A stretch of 64,000 nucleotides of DNA from Alphaproteobacteria bacterium (GCA_040216735.1 JAVJOO010000002.1:709118-773117), one strand, 5' to 3'; counted from the first letter of the stretch, positions 9,744-19,208 are shown. Notes: generated from the letters alone by a model not told the origin. Made by a program: numbers and translations.

Positions 9744-11069
9744 CTATGACTCCTTGCGCAGCCGAGCGATGAAGAATCCGTCCATACCGCCGCGGTCGCT
9801 TTGGTCGCAGGGCAGCGTCTGGAGGTCGCCGTCGGGATCGGGGGTTGCGAGCCCCGATACCTCGCCTGCCGCGATCGGCACCCGTCGGCCCGTCTCGCCG
9901 AGGAAAGCCGCGATTTGGCGTTTACCCTCCTCGGGTTGGAGCGAGCAGACGGCGTAGACCAGATGACCGCCCGGGCGCACCAACCGCCACGCGTTGTGCA
10001 GCAGGTCTCGCTGCAGCGCGGCTGCCTGCGTCACGTCGGCAGGTCGCTTCAGCCAGGGGATGTCGGGGTGGCGCCGAATATTGCCGGTGGCCGTGCACGG
10101 GGCATCCAGCAGGACCGCGTCAAAGGTTTCCTCGCCTGCCCAGGTCCGCGCGTCGGCAGCCACGACCGCGACCGTCAAGTTCAACCGCGCTAGATTTTGC
10201 CGCAGGCGGACGAGGCGGGCGGGGTCCGCGTCCACCGCTGTAACCGTCGCGCCGGCGGCGGCAAGCTGCGCCGTTTTGCCGCCGGGGGCGGCGCAAAGGT
10301 CGGCGATCCTTGCAGACGGGGCGTCGTCAAGCGCCGCCAGCAAGAGCCGCGCCGGTAGCGACGCCGCCACATCTTGAACCCACCAGGCGCCATCGGCGAA
10401 GCCGGGCAGCGTGGGAACGTCGCGCGCGCGCGGCAAACGCACCGTGCCTGGAATCAAGGCCTCCCCGTCCAGCGCGGTGGCCCACCGCGCGGTATCGGCC
10501 GGTACCGCGATACTGACATCGAGGGGCGGTTCGGTTCGCTGCACCGCGGCGATCCGGCCTGCGGCGTCGGTGCCGTAGGCCTGGCTCCAACTTTCCCAAA
10601 GCCAACCGGGGAGATTCACTTTGCCCTCGACCGGTCGGTCCGGTGGGATCGGGGCGAAGCGGCGGGCAACCGCATTGACCAAAGACGCATAGCGACCGGG
10701 ACACCGCTTGGCCTGTTCGACCGCGCAGTTCACCGCTGCGTGGGGCGCTGTACCGAGAAAGGAAATTTGGGCCGTGACGATCCGCAACACATGCTGGACC
10801 CGTTGGGCGTCGCGCGGCAACGGGCGTTTGACGCGCTCCGCGATGATCGCGTCGATCTCGCCGAGACGGCGCAGGACGGTGACCGCGATTAAACGGCCGA
10901 AGGCGCGGTCGGCGGGGCTGGCCTTTTCGGCACCGCGAACGCCACGGTCCAAGACGTCGGTGAGCGAGCGGCGGTCGTCGAGCACGCTGGAGATCAGGTT
11001 AAGGGCAATCTCGCGACTGGGCATGCCGGCGGCGCGGGTCGCGTCGCTTGGATCGGTTGGTTCGGCCAC
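9744..11069 (-). CDS. rsmB: 16S rRNA (cytosine-967-C5)-methyltransferase
   Basis: 441 residues. An N-terminal NusB-like RNA-binding domain (about 16-140) precedes an Fmu/NOL1-type SAM domain. That domain has IADLCAAPGGKTAQLAAAG for cofactor binding, LLDAPCTATGNIRRHPD (catalytic PC motif, near residue 325) and AVCSLQPEEG (second cysteine motif, near 373). The enzyme methylates C967 of 16S rRNA. The frame can start at GTG 11069, directly after the protease stop, or at ATG 11024 (MPSREIALNL); neither has a clear Shine-Dalgarno. It forms a series with the upstream M48 protease gene and downstream rpe. Confidence 0.93.
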   Translation of the reverse strand: MAEPTDPSDATRAAGMPSREIALNLISSVLDDRRSLTDVLDRGVRGAEKASPADRAFGRLIAVTVLRRLGEIDAIIAERVKRPLPRDAQRVQHVLRIVTAQISFLGTAPHAAVNCAVEQAKRCPGRYASLVNAVARRFAPIPPDRPVEGKVNLPGWLWESWSQAYGTDAAGRIAAVQRTEPPLDVSIAVPADTARWATALDGEALIPGTVRLPRARDVPTLPGFADGAWWVQDVAASLPARLLLAALDDAPSARIADLCAAPGGKTAQLAAAGATVTAVDADPARLVRLRQNLARLNLTVAVVAADARTWAGEETFDAVLLDAPCTATGNIRRHPDIPWLKRPADVTQAAALQRDLLHNAWRLVRPGGHLVYAVCSLQPEEGKRQIAAFLGETGRRVPIAAGEVSGLATPDPDGDLQTLPCDQSDRGGMDGFFIARLRKES

Positions 11070-11891
11070 CTAGACCCAGGGGTCGGTCAAACCCGCCAAG
11101 CGGCGCAGGCGGAATATCCGTTCGCCGGTCGGCGGGTGGGTCGATAGCAGACTTAGGACCCGGTCGCGCCGCGGTCCGAATTGATAGGTCTCGAGCGCCC
11201 AACCGCGCGGAGTCCTGGCCCCCGTGGGAAGGGCCATGGTCTCGATCCGCTCTAACGCCGCGGCAATCCACAGCGGGTTGCCACAGATCGCCGCGCCCAA
11301 GCGGTCGGCGGCGTGTTCCCGGGCGCGGCTGATCGACATTTGGCAAAGCGCTGCCGCGAGCGTGCCAGCACCCAACACCGCCAACCCCTGGGTTGGGTCG
11401 AGGACCGCTGCGGCCAGGCCGCCGACACTACCGAAAACCAGGCCGCATCCAATGGCGGCGAGGGTCAGGAAACGGGCGTCGTGGCGCACAATATGGGCTA
11501 TCTCATGGGCCAGTACCCCGCGGATTTCCCGTTCGCTGAGGGAGGCGAGCAACCCGGCGGTAACGGCGATCGACGCGTTCGGTGATGGACGTCCGGAGGC
11601 GAAGGCATTGGGCACGTCGCTGTGAACCAGGAAAAGGTTTGGTCGCGGAATGCCGGCATCGGCGCTCAGGTCCTCCGCGATGGCCGCGACGGGTAGGCCC
11701 GGCCACTGGGTCAAAGGACGCCGCGCTTTGCTGCCGACCACCCGCAGACCGAACCAATGGACCGCGGCCAGGAAACCTAAGACTGTGGCGATCGTCGGTA
11801 GCGCCCAGCGCGTGTCGAGGCCAATCCCGGCCAGGATCAGCATCATGGCGATGGTGGCCGAGAGGAGGGTCGCGGTCCGAGGGTAGCTCAT
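11070..11891 (-). CDS. htpX: M48 family zinc metalloprotease, HtpX-like
   Basis: 273 residues from the ATG at 11891. Two N-terminal hydrophobic segments (about 8-23 and 28-46) are followed by the peptidase domain with the zinc motif HEIAH (129-133) and the third-ligand helix SRAREHAADRLGA. Two further hydrophobic stretches lie between them. HtpX proteins degrade misfolded inner-membrane proteins. Family length is usually 280-300 residues, so this is close to full length. Its stop abuts the start of rsmB, suggesting co-transcription. The N-terminal extension of the open frame up to 12104 is not HtpX-like and was not included. Confidence 0.88.
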   Translation of the reverse strand: MSYPRTATLLSATIAMMLILAGIGLDTRWALPTIATVLGFLAAVHWFGLRVVGSKARRPLTQWPGLPVAAIAEDLSADAGIPRPNLFLVHSDVPNAFASGRPSPNASIAVTAGLLASLSEREIRGVLAHEIAHIVRHDARFLTLAAIGCGLVFGSVGGLAAAVLDPTQGLAVLGAGTLAAALCQMSISRAREHAADRLGAAICGNPLWIAAALERIETMALPTGARTPRGWALETYQFGPRRDRVLSLLSTHPPTGERIFRLRRLAGLTDPWV

Positions 11892-11977
11892 GTGTCTCAA
11901 TACGGGCGTTGATTCCGGGGTGTCGGGACGGCGACAAACGCGGATACTATAGGCCAAGCCGACAGGAGGCGACTGCC

Positions 11978-12151
11978 GTGACCAAAAAGCACCCACCGTT
12001 GAAAAAACCGGACGCACCAAATCGGGCCGCGCCCGCCGCACCGGACCCAAACGAGAACGCCGCGAAGCCACGCGAAACGGGGGGGCCCAAAGGATTGGAA
12101 CCAACGCGCTACGGCGATTGGGAGCGCAAAGGAATCGCCGTCGACTTCTAA
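11978..12151 (+). CDS. DUF1674 / SDHAF4-like small protein
   Basis: A 57-residue protein starting at GTG 11978 with a strong AGGAGG Shine-Dalgarno at 11964-11969 (8-base spacing). The Lys/Pro/Ala-rich N-terminus looks disordered. The C-terminus, GGPKGLEPTRYGDWERKG followed by DF, is the hallmark of DUF1674, the bacterial relatives of mitochondrial succinate dehydrogenase assembly factor 4. In eukaryotes that factor binds flavinylated SdhA. Role here is inferred from family. It is transcribed alone, divergent from htpX and convergent with acs, with only four bases between the last two stops. Confidence 0.85.
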   Translation: MTKKHPPLKKPDAPNRAAPAAPDPNENAAKPRETGGPKGLEPTRYGDWERKGIAVDF

Positions 12152-12155
12152 CGGA

Positions 12156-14093
12156 TCAACGGTTCATCCGGTTGGCGACGAGATCGTCAACCACGGCAGG
12201 CTCGGCCAGCGTCGAGGTATCGCCAAGTTGATCGTGTTCGTTGGCCGCGATCTTTCGCAGGATTCGCCGCATGATTTTACCGGACCGGGTCTTGGGCAAA
12301 CTGGGCGCCCACTGCAACAGATCCGGCGTGGCAATCGCACCGATATCCTTGCGCACCCATTGCAGCAGTTCCTTGCGTAATGCCTCCGTAGGCTCGGTTC
12401 CCACCGTCAGCGTGACATAGGCATAGATTCCTTGCCCCTTGATGTCGTGCGGGTAGCCGACAACCGCCGCTTCGGCGACGGACGGATGGGCGACGAGCGA
12501 GCTTTCGACTTCGGCGGTGCCAAGGCGATGGCCCGACACGTTGATGACGTCGTCGACCCGGCCGGTAATCCAATAGTAGCCGTCGCTGTCGCGCCGGCAC
12601 CCGTCGCCGGAAAAATACTTACCGGGAAATTGCGAAAAATACGTCTCCTCGAACCGCGTGTGATCGCCGTACACGCTGCGCATTTGACCCGGCCACGATT
12701 CGAGCATGCACAGGTTGCCGACGCCTTCGCCTTCGATGATCTTCCCTTCGTGATTGACCAACGCCGGTACCACGCCGAAGAACGGCTTGGTGCCGGATCC
12801 CGGTTTCAGGTCGGTCGCGCCGGGTAATGGTGAAATGAGGATGCCGCCGGTTTCGGTTTGCCACCACGTATCGACGATCGGGCAGCGGCTGTCACCGACC
12901 ACGCGGTAGTACCATTCCCACGCCTCCGGGTTGATCGGCTCGCCCACTGATCCCAAGAGACGCAACGACGCGCGGCTGGTTTTTTTGACCGGCCCGTCGC
13001 CTTCGCGCATTAGGGCGCGGATCGCGGTTGGCGCGGTGTAGAAAATATTCACCTTGTGCTTGTCGCAGACTTGCCAGAAGCGCGACGAGTCCGGGTAGTT
13101 CGGGACGCCCTCGAACATCAGGGTCGTCGCGCCGTTGGCGAGTGGGCCGTAAACGATGTAGCTGTGCCCTGTCACCCAGCCGACATCGGCGGTGCACCAA
13201 TAGACATCGCCGTCGTGGTAGTCGAACACGTACTGGTGGGTCATCGCGGCAAATACGAGATAGCCGCCGGTGGTGTGTAGGACACCTTTGGGTTTTCCCG
13301 TCGAGCCTGACGTATAGAGAATGAACAGCGGGTCTTCGGCGTCCATAACCTCCGCCGGGCACGTCGGTTCGGCAGCGGCCCGCGCGGCCGCGTAGCGCAC
13401 ATCGCGGCCGTCGACGTAGGGCACGTCGGCGCCGGTGCGCTCGACAACGATGACGGTATCGACAGCCGGGCACTTCTCCAAAGCTCGGTCGGTATTGGCC
13501 TTAAGCGGAACGGTCTTTCCACCGCGCAACCCTTCGTCGGCGGTAACGACGCAGGTCGATTCGCAGTCGTGGATTCGGTTCGCGAGCGAGTCCGGCGAAA
13601 AGCCCCCAAACACCACGGAGTGAATGGCGCCGATCCGTGTGCAGGCGAGCATCGCATAGGCGGCTTCGGGTATCATCGGCATGTAGATCGTGACCCGGTC
13701 GCCTTTTTTCACGCCGCGCGATTTAAGAACATTGGCGAAGCGACAGACTTCTTCATGGAGGTCGCGGTAGGTGATCGACTTCGACACCGAAGGATCGTCG
13801 CCCTCCCAAATGATCGCGACTTGATCGCCGCGCGTCTCGAGGTGCCGGTCGATACAATTGGCGGAAACGTTGAGCTTGCCGCCCTCGTACCATTTGATCG
13901 ACACCGGCGGACCGAACGTGGCGTTTTTGACACGCGTCCACGGCGCGATCCAATCGAGCCGTTTGGCCTCGTCGCCCCAGAAACCTTCCGGATCGTCGAT
14001 CGAGCGGCGGTACATCGCCTCGTACTGCGCTGCATCGCACCACGCGCGTTCTTTCCATGCTTCCGGCACGGGATGGAGGTGAACCTCGGTCAT
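12156..14093 (-). CDS. acs: Acetyl-CoA synthetase (AMP-forming)
   Basis: 645 residues, full family length. It activates acetate to acetyl-AMP and acetyl-CoA in the cytoplasm. Visible are the AMP-binding core [12 protein letters not shown], the WWQTETGG motif, the hinge region [20 protein letters not shown] and the C-terminal [11 protein letters not shown], whose lysine is the known site of regulatory acetylation in this family. The ATG at 14093 is preceded by AGGAG. It is divergent from the creatininase-like gene (134-base gap, presumably holding both promoters). Confidence 0.96.
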   Translation of the reverse strand: MTEVHLHPVPEAWKERAWCDAAQYEAMYRRSIDDPEGFWGDEAKRLDWIAPWTRVKNATFGPPVSIKWYEGGKLNVSANCIDRHLETRGDQVAIIWEGDDPSVSKSITYRDLHEEVCRFANVLKSRGVKKGDRVTIYMPMIPEAAYAMLACTRIGAIHSVVFGGFSPDSLANRIHDCESTCVVTADEGLRGGKTVPLKANTDRALEKCPAVDTVIVVERTGADVPYVDGRDVRYAAARAAAEPTCPAEVMDAEDPLFILYTSGSTGKPKGVLHTTGGYLVFAAMTHQYVFDYHDGDVYWCTADVGWVTGHSYIVYGPLANGATTLMFEGVPNYPDSSRFWQVCDKHKVNIFYTAPTAIRALMREGDGPVKKTSRASLRLLGSVGEPINPEAWEWYYRVVGDSRCPIVDTWWQTETGGILISPLPGATDLKPGSGTKPFFGVVPALVNHEGKIIEGEGVGNLCMLESWPGQMRSVYGDHTRFEETYFSQFPGKYFSGDGCRRDSDGYYWITGRVDDVINVSGHRLGTAEVESSLVAHPSVAEAAVVGYPHDIKGQGIYAYVTLTVGTEPTEALRKELLQWVRKDIGAIATPDLLQWAPSLPKTRSGKIMRRILRKIAANEHDQLGDTSTLAEPAVVDDLVANRMNR

Positions 14094-14227
14094 GGCGCTC
14101 TCCTAATACGCTGCGTTAGCGAAAATGTTGCGGCAGAATTATCGGGATGTCATTGCGCCAGCACAAGAACGGGCAAGGTCTTAAGCCCGGGTAGGCGCTG
14201 CCCATGGCGGTCTGTATGTTGGCCGCT

Positions 14228-14947
14228 ATGCTTCTTGAACAGTGCACTTGGCCGCAAGTTGAACGATACCTCGAACGGGAGACCGGCGTCCTTATTCCGA
14301 TCGGATCGACCGAGCAGCACGGGCCGACGGGGTTGATTGGGACCGACGATATTTGCGCCCGGACGGTCGCGGCGGCGGCCGGCGCGGAACTCGATGTCAT
14401 GGTCGCACCGCCAATCCCGGTCGGTCTCGCTGAACACCATATGGCATTCGCGGGATCGATGACGCTGCGCAAGGAAACGTTGGTTGCTGTGATGGAAGAC
14501 TATACGTCGTCCCTCTATCGCCACGGGTTCCGGAAGTTCTATTTCATCAACGGACACGGTGGAAACATCGCCGTTCTCGCGGAAACAGTGAAGCGTTTCA
14601 ACGCGGGAAGCGTCGATGCCGCGGCCTGTGCCTTCGTCAATTGGTGGGCGGGGCCGCGCACCAAGGCGCTGCGAGAATCATGGTATGGCAACCGCGAGGG
14701 CAGCCACGCCACGCCAAGCGAAATCGCTGTCACCCAATTCGTGCATCCCGGTGCGATGGGCCCGGTGCGCCGGCTCGATCCCGCAGCCCCGGCGCAGCGC
14801 TTTACGACGGCCGACGACTACCGAAACAAATTTCCCGACGGACGGATGGAGTCGGACCCGGCCTTGGCGTCGCCCGAAGCAGGCCGCGCGCTGATTGCCA
14901 CGGCCGTCGCCGATATCGCCGAACACTACCGCGACTTCGCCCGCTAG
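14228..14947 (+). CDS. Creatininase family protein
   Basis: 239 residues from ATG 14228; in-frame ATGs at 14204 and 14216 are alternatives. The amidohydrolase fold is shown by PIGSTEQHGPTGLIGTDD, whose Glu, His and Asp bind the two metals, and by FINGHGGNIAVL. Family members hydrolyse cyclic amides or related C-N bonds (creatinine, F420-biosynthetic and mycofactocin-type substrates); the actual substrate is unknown. No signal peptide. It stands alone on the plus strand and its TAG stop is shared, as CTAG, with the stop of the convergent Rieske gene. Confidence 0.85.
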   Translation: MLLEQCTWPQVERYLERETGVLIPIGSTEQHGPTGLIGTDDICARTVAAAAGAELDVMVAPPIPVGLAEHHMAFAGSMTLRKETLVAVMEDYTSSLYRHGFRKFYFINGHGGNIAVLAETVKRFNAGSVDAAACAFVNWWAGPRTKALRESWYGNREGSHATPSEIAVTQFVHPGAMGPVRRLDPAAPAQRFTTADDYRNKFPDGRMESDPALASPEAGRALIATAVADIAEHYRDFAR

Positions 14948-15402
14948 GATTGCCCGTGCGGCGGGACGATGCGCACCCGGCCGTTGACGACGGCGATCGG
15001 CACCGGCGTCAGCGGTTGACCGAGGCACGGGCCGTCAATGCACATGCCGTCGTCGATCCTGAACTTGGCGCCATGGGCGGTGCAGTGGATGTAACGCCGT
15101 TCAAAGTCGAGAAACTCGCCCGGCTTCCAGTCCATCGGCGCAAAGGCGTGGGGACAGACGTTAAGGTAGGCGACGAGGCCGTCGACATCGGTTGGACCGC
15201 GTGGCGCGCCAGCCGGCGGACGCAGAACGAACATTTCGAACAACGCTGCGCCAGTGCCAAAAGTAAAAACCCGAGAGGTGCCCTCGGCAATCTCGGCGGC
15301 GGCGCATAGATCGACGATCCCCTCGGGCGCTCCGGGAAAGTCGCGGTAGTCGGGCGCCGGACTCAGGGCTTCACGCCGCCCATCTTGCAGATCAACGTCC
15401 AC
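14944..15402 (-). CDS. Rieske [2Fe-2S] domain protein
   Basis: 152 residues. The Rieske cluster ligands are Cys83/His85 (CPHAFAPMDW) and Cys107/His110 (CTAHGAKF). There is no second catalytic domain, so it would be an electron-transfer ferredoxin-like partner rather than a complete oxygenase. The ATG at 15402 overlaps the EVE gene by 40 bases; a later non-ATG start would shorten the N-terminus without touching the domain. It is the last gene of a run of closely packed minus-strand genes from tsaD onward. Physiological partner unknown. Confidence 0.85.
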   Translation of the reverse strand: MDVDLQDGRREALSPAPDYRDFPGAPEGIVDLCAAAEIAEGTSRVFTFGTGAALFEMFVLRPPAGAPRGPTDVDGLVAYLNVCPHAFAPMDWKPGEFLDFERRYIHCTAHGAKFRIDDGMCIDGPCLGQPLTPVPIAVVNGRVRIVPPHGQS

Positions 15403-15776
15403 GCCTTTGCGTCGACCTTCTGGACCGATAACCGCGATAGGCGCACCAACTCCATGTCGGCGAGACGCGCGTCTTCCTTGACCTGCTTCAGCGTCACCGG
15501 AGTCTTAAGGGCTTCTCCGGTTTTGACGTCGACCATCACGAAGCGGCCGCTCTCGTCGCTCGGGTCCGGATAGGCTTCTTTGACGACGCTCACCGTCCCG
15601 ACAATCTGGCGCTCACCACCCGAATGGTAGAAAAAGCACCGATCTCCCTTCTTCATCGCGTTGAGGTTGGCGCGGGCGGTAAAATTCCGTACGCCGTCCC
15701 AGTGCTCGACCTTCTTCTTCACTTGATCGTCCCACGACCAAGTCTCGGGTTCCGATTTGATCAACCAATAGGCCAT
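15363..15776 (-). CDS. EVE domain-containing protein
   Basis: 137 residues, a single EVE (PUA-like) domain. Characteristic segments are MAYWLIKSEPETWSWDD, WDGVRNFTARANL and KGDRCFFYHSG. EVE proteins are thought to bind modified bases in nucleic acids (PUA/YTH relatives); no enzyme motif is present. Its start codon is one base from the stop of the upstream YciI gene, so the pair is probably translated from one message. Confidence 0.92.
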   Translation of the reverse strand: MAYWLIKSEPETWSWDDQVKKKVEHWDGVRNFTARANLNAMKKGDRCFFYHSGGERQIVGTVSVVKEAYPDPSDESGRFVMVDVKTGEALKTPVTLKQVKEDARLADMELVRLSRLSVQKVDAKAWTLICKMGGVKP

Positions 15777-16073
15777 CTAATCCTCCGGCTTGTCCGCACC
15801 TGACATCCACTGCCACTGCCGTACGGTAACCTGTTCAAATAGACCGGCCTTGGCATAGGGGTCGGAATCGATGAAAGCGCGGGCGTCGTCGATCGTCTCG
15901 GCTTCAAAGACGATCAGGCTGCCGCACTGCGCCGCGCCGGTGTCGTCCTGCATCGGCCCCGCGGCCCGCACGGCATCGCCGGCTTGGCGGAAATGGGCCC
16001 GGTGGGCATCCAGCAGCGACTGCCGCAGATGCCCTCGGTCCGGTCGATCCAGACAGAAGATGGCGAACAGCAC
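15777..16073 (-). CDS. YciI family protein (first of two)
   Basis: 98 residues with a GTG start. It is a ferredoxin-like alpha/beta barrel dimer family: FCLDRPD, LDAHRAHFRQAGD and GSLIVFEAETIDDARAFIDSDPYAKAG-type segments are present (quoted piecewise). The conserved His and Asp of YciI proteins are visible in DAHRAH and DSDPY. No proven biochemical role. It follows a paralogue by six bases and precedes the EVE gene directly. Confidence 0.88.
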   Translation of the reverse strand: MLFAIFCLDRPDRGHLRQSLLDAHRAHFRQAGDAVRAAGPMQDDTGAAQCGSLIVFEAETIDDARAFIDSDPYAKAGLFEQVTVRQWQWMSGADKPED

Positions 16074-16079
16074 CGCCGG

Positions 16080-16379
16080 CTAGGCTTTCGGCGCCCAGGC
16101 ACCGACCAGCGGTTTGAATTCGCGCACGACGACCTCGTCCCACACGCCCGCGGCGTTGAACGGATCGTTCTCCACCATCGCCTTTGCGGCGGCGGCATCG
16201 GCGGCCTCAACCACCAGGAAGCTCGCCTCGCGCGGACTCCCGTCCATCGGTGGGCAGGGGCCGGCCAGCATCAGTTGGCCGATGTGCTTACCAATGTGTT
16301 TCATGTGAGCTTCATGGTTTTCCTTGCGCAGCCGGGTGCCGTCGGCGCTGTCGGCGCAGTAGATCGCGAAATAGGCCAT
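16080..16379 (-). CDS. YciI family protein (second of two)
   Basis: 99 residues, ATG preceded by GGGAGGA at 8 bases. The layout matches the neighbouring paralogue: FAIYCADSADG, NHEAHMKHIGKHIG, ASFLVVEAADAAAAKAMV and ENDPFNAAGVW. The two proteins are clearly divergent in sequence, so an old duplication or independent recruitment is likely. Function is unknown beyond the family fold. It is separated from gpsA by 88 bases. Confidence 0.88.
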   Translation of the reverse strand: MAYFAIYCADSADGTRLRKENHEAHMKHIGKHIGQLMLAGPCPPMDGSPREASFLVVEAADAAAAKAMVENDPFNAAGVWDEVVVREFKPLVGAWAPKA

Positions 16380-16467
16380 TGTGGTGTCCTCCCAATTTTG
16401 AAGGAGGCACTGTAACGGATGACGGCGGCGTCCGGCCAGCCGCTACTGGTCAAGTTTAGGCTGGCGG

Positions 16468-17466
16468 CTAGCCGGTCTCGGCGCGGAACGGGCGGTTGAG
16501 CAGCGCTTCAATCGCCTCCTCGATACCCACACCGTGGTTGAGGATCGCGTCGATGGCTCGACAAATCGGGACGTCGATCTTTCGTTTGGCGGCGATTGCC
16601 ACAACCGCCGCGGCGGTATAGGCGCCTTCCGCGACCGATCGGCGCGCGCCCAGAAAGTCGGCGGCGTCTTCGCCACGTGCCAGTGCCAAGCCGAGGGTGT
16701 GATTGCGCGACTTCGCTGATCCACAGGTAAGGACGAGGTCGCCCAGGCCGCTCAGGCCCATCAACGTCACGCCCTTGCCGCCCAACGATTCGCCAAAGCG
16801 CAGCATCTCGGCAAGGCCGCGTGTGATGATCGCCGCCCGGGCATTTTCCCCGAGACCGCGGCCCGAGACGATACCGGCGGCAATGGCCAGCACGTTCTTC
16901 AACGCCCCGCCGATCTGGGCGCCAACAACATCGGTTGAGAGGTAGGGCCGGAACGTGGCGCTACCCAAACTTTCGACCAACGCTTCCCCGATCGCGCGGT
17001 CGGCGCAGGCCAATGTCACCGCCGTCGGCAGGCCGCGGGCGACTTCGTCGGCGAATGTCGGGCCCGACAGCACGGCGGGCAACGCTTGGGGCACGGCCTC
17101 GCGCAGGACGTCGCTGAGAAGCGCGTTGGTCCCTAACTCGATGCCCTTGGCGCAGAGCACCACCGGGAGTCCCTCGCGGATGTGGGGCGCTGCCAGTTCG
17201 GCCACCGCGCGTACGTGTTGGGTCGGGACGACGAACAAAAGCGCTTCGGCATTGCACGCATTGGCGATATCGCCGGTCGCGCGGACATGCGGGTTGATCG
17301 TGATATCGGGCAAGAAGGTCGGGTTGCGGTGGGCGTGGTTGATCGAGTCCACGACATTTTCCTCGCGCGCCCAGATCACGGTTGCGGCGCCATTGGCGGC
17401 GGCGACATTGGCCAGCGCCGTGCCCCACGCGCCCGCACCGATCACGCCAAACTTGCGCAATCCCAT
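16468..17466 (-). CDS. gpsA: Glycerol-3-phosphate dehydrogenase [NAD(P)+]
   Basis: 332 residues. It reduces dihydroxyacetone phosphate to sn-glycerol 3-phosphate for phospholipid synthesis. The NAD(P) loop IGAGAWGTALANVAA is at the N-terminus; VLCAKGIE, GGALKNVLAIAAGI (with the catalytic lysine) and the LMGLSGLGDLVLTC block follow. Its ATG immediately follows the stop of the TIGR02466-type gene. The order tsaD, oxygenase, gpsA indicates an operon. Confidence 0.96.
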   Translation of the reverse strand: MGLRKFGVIGAGAWGTALANVAAANGAATVIWAREENVVDSINHAHRNPTFLPDITINPHVRATGDIANACNAEALLFVVPTQHVRAVAELAAPHIREGLPVVLCAKGIELGTNALLSDVLREAVPQALPAVLSGPTFADEVARGLPTAVTLACADRAIGEALVESLGSATFRPYLSTDVVGAQIGGALKNVLAIAAGIVSGRGLGENARAAIITRGLAEMLRFGESLGGKGVTLMGLSGLGDLVLTCGSAKSRNHTLGLALARGEDAADFLGARRSVAEGAYTAAAVVAIAAKRKIDVPICRAIDAILNHGVGIEEAIEALLNRPFRAETG

Positions 17467-18123
17467 CTACGGCGCCACGGCGAGATTGAATGCGATCGAG
17501 ATACGTTCGCCGGTGCCGTGGTAGGGCCGCACGCCGTGCGACAGCCACGACGGGAACATCAGCATGACGCCCGTGCGCGGGCTCAATAATTCGGTCGCGC
17601 CGACCGAATTGCCACCCGGACCTTGGAAACACAGCGAGGGGGCATACATCGACGGACCGGGGCCGCGCGGATCCATAATCACGAACTCGCCGCCCAGCGA
17701 CTTATCTGCCGCGCAACCGCCATCGTCGACGTAGTACACACCGGACCAGAAGCAGCCGGGGTGGACATGGAACTCGTTGCTATGGCCGGTTCGATTGATG
17801 TTGGCCCAAGCGTTCACCTGCCAATCGATCTCGGCGGGCCGGCCGGAGCGGCTTGCGGTCATCTTGTCCGCCAGGACGCGCGCGGTCTCGATGATCTGAG
17901 TTCCCGCAGCACCGCCCCAGTCCGGAAAATTCCGTTCCGAGTGCCAGCCGCCGATGTTGCTGTCATAGGTGTCGCGCGGCGCTTCTTTCTTCTCGCGCGC
18001 CAGAATGGCTTTTTTTAGCTGTTTGTTGAGCTTGTCGGTGTCGGGAAGCATCGCCATCGCGATCGGCGTGGGGAACGCGTTGCGGACCTCGACCCGCTCG
18101 GGCATTTGGTCTTCCTTGAGCAT
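17467..18123 (-). CDS. TIGR02466-type putative 2OG-Fe(II) oxygenase
   Basis: 218 residues. The ATG at 18123 is chosen because GGAGGA (18133-18138) lies 9 bases upstream; the much longer open frame above it runs antisense-like through tsaD and is not coding. Features of this double-stranded beta-helix family are the iron-binding region SNEFHVHPGCFWSGVYYV and the C-terminal FPSWLSHGVRPY, followed by RISIAFN. Members are predicted 2-oxoglutarate and iron dependent oxygenases without a defined substrate. It sits between tsaD and gpsA, nearly touching gpsA. Confidence 0.85.
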   Translation of the reverse strand: MLKEDQMPERVEVRNAFPTPIAMAMLPDTDKLNKQLKKAILAREKKEAPRDTYDSNIGGWHSERNFPDWGGAAGTQIIETARVLADKMTASRSGRPAEIDWQVNAWANINRTGHSNEFHVHPGCFWSGVYYVDDGGCAADKSLGGEFVIMDPRGPGPSMYAPSLCFQGPGGNSVGATELLSPRTGVMLMFPSWLSHGVRPYHGTGERISIAFNLAVAP

Positions 18124-18164
18124 TTTTGCGGTTCCTCCGTTTTGTCCAGCGGGTCGGTCCGAGA

Positions 18165-19208
18165 CTAAGCCTTGGCGCCGGCTGCCGCAGCTTCCATGTC
18201 GAGGGGCCATCGCGCCCGCGGCGCCGTGTTCAAGCCGTCGATCAATCCTAGACGCAGCCGTTCGACCCCAGCCCAGGCGATCATCACGCCATTGTCGGTA
18301 CACAGGCGCGCGGGCGGCACCATTAAGGTGAAATCGTGCGTTGCCGCGACCTCGGCCAAGCGGGTCCGAAGCGTACGATTCGCCGCGACGCCGCCCGCCA
18401 CGACCAATCGTCGCGCGTCCGGATGCCGAGCTGCGTAGCGCTGCATCGCCCGCGCCACGCGGTCGGCCAAGACATCGGCAACCGCTGCTTGGAACGATGC
18501 GGCGATATCGGCGCGCCGTGCCGCGTCGAGCGGTTTGGCCTTGTTCACGGCATGCACCACGGCGGTCTTCAGGCCGGAGAACGAAAAGTCGCAGGTATCC
18601 GTGCCCGCCAAGGGCCGCGGTAGGGCAACGGCCTTTGCGTCTCCCGCCGTGGCCGCTGCCTCGAGCGCCGGGCCGCCAGGGTAGCCTAGCCCCAGAAGTT
18701 TTGCCGTCTTGTCGAAGGCCTCGCCGATCGCATCGTCGATGGTCGTGCCCAGCCGGCGGTAGGCGCCGACGCCGCGTACTTCGAGGAGCTGGCAATGCCC
18801 GCCCGAAATCAACAACAGCAGGTAGGGAAACTCGGCGCGATCCGTCAGCCGCGCGGTCAAGGCGTGACCTTCCAAATGATTGACGGCAATGAACGGTCGA
18901 CCGGTCGCCGCTGCAATGGCTTGGCCGGTCATCAGGCCAACCATGACGCCGCCTATCAAACCCGGTCCCGCCGTTGCGGCGATCCCATCAAGATCGCGGT
19001 AGCCGAGACCGGCTTCCGCCATCGCACGGTCAATGATGCCATCGAGATGATCGACGTGCGCGCGGGCGGCAATTTCCGGCACGACGCCGCCGTAGGGCGC
19101 ATGATCGTCGAGCTGCGACAACACGACGTCGCCTAGAATCGTCCCGGTCCCATCGACGATCGCGGCGGCGGTTTCGTCGCAGCTTGTCTCAATTCCTAGA
19201 ACCAGCAC
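18165..19208 (-). CDS. tsaD: tRNA N6-adenosine threonylcarbamoyltransferase
   Basis: 347 residues from GTG 19208, which gives the canonical N-terminus [17 protein letters not shown]; a TTG at 19274 would add 22 residues and run into hemC. Ligands for the active-site iron are in [15 protein letters not shown]-fold landmarks include [24 protein letters not shown] and [13 protein letters not shown]. TsaD transfers the threonylcarbamoyl group to A37 of tRNAs reading ANN codons. It is divergent from hemC with about 48 bases between the starts. Confidence 0.95.
   Translation of the reverse strand: MLVLGIETSCDETAAAIVDGTGTILGDVVLSQLDDHAPYGGVVPEIAARAHVDHLDGIIDRAMAEAGLGYRDLDGIAATAGPGLIGGVMVGLMTGQAIAAATGRPFIAVNHLEGHALTARLTDRAEFPYLLLLISGGHCQLLEVRGVGAYRRLGTTIDDAIGEAFDKTAKLLGLGYPGGPALEAAATAGDAKAVALPRPLAGTDTCDFSFSGLKTAVVHAVNKAKPLDAARRADIAASFQAAVADVLADRVARAMQRYAARHPDARRLVVAGGVAANRTLRTRLAEVAATHDFTLMVPPARLCTDNGVMIAWAGVERLRLGLIDGLNTAPRARWPLDMEAAAAGAKA

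Noticed and set aside
15777-16379. The two YciI genes as one gene split by a frameshift
   Set aside because: Each encodes a full-length domain with its own start and stop, so they are tandem paralogues.
16434-16473. GGCcAGCCGC/GCGGCTaGCC stem around the gpsA stop as terminator
   Set aside because: No T-rich tail on the minus strand and a mismatch in each arm; such stems are frequent by chance at this GC content.
18124-18795. N-terminal extension of the oxygenase frame across tsaD
   Set aside because: Arg-rich out-of-frame reading of tsaD; a proper Shine-Dalgarno exists at ATG 18123.
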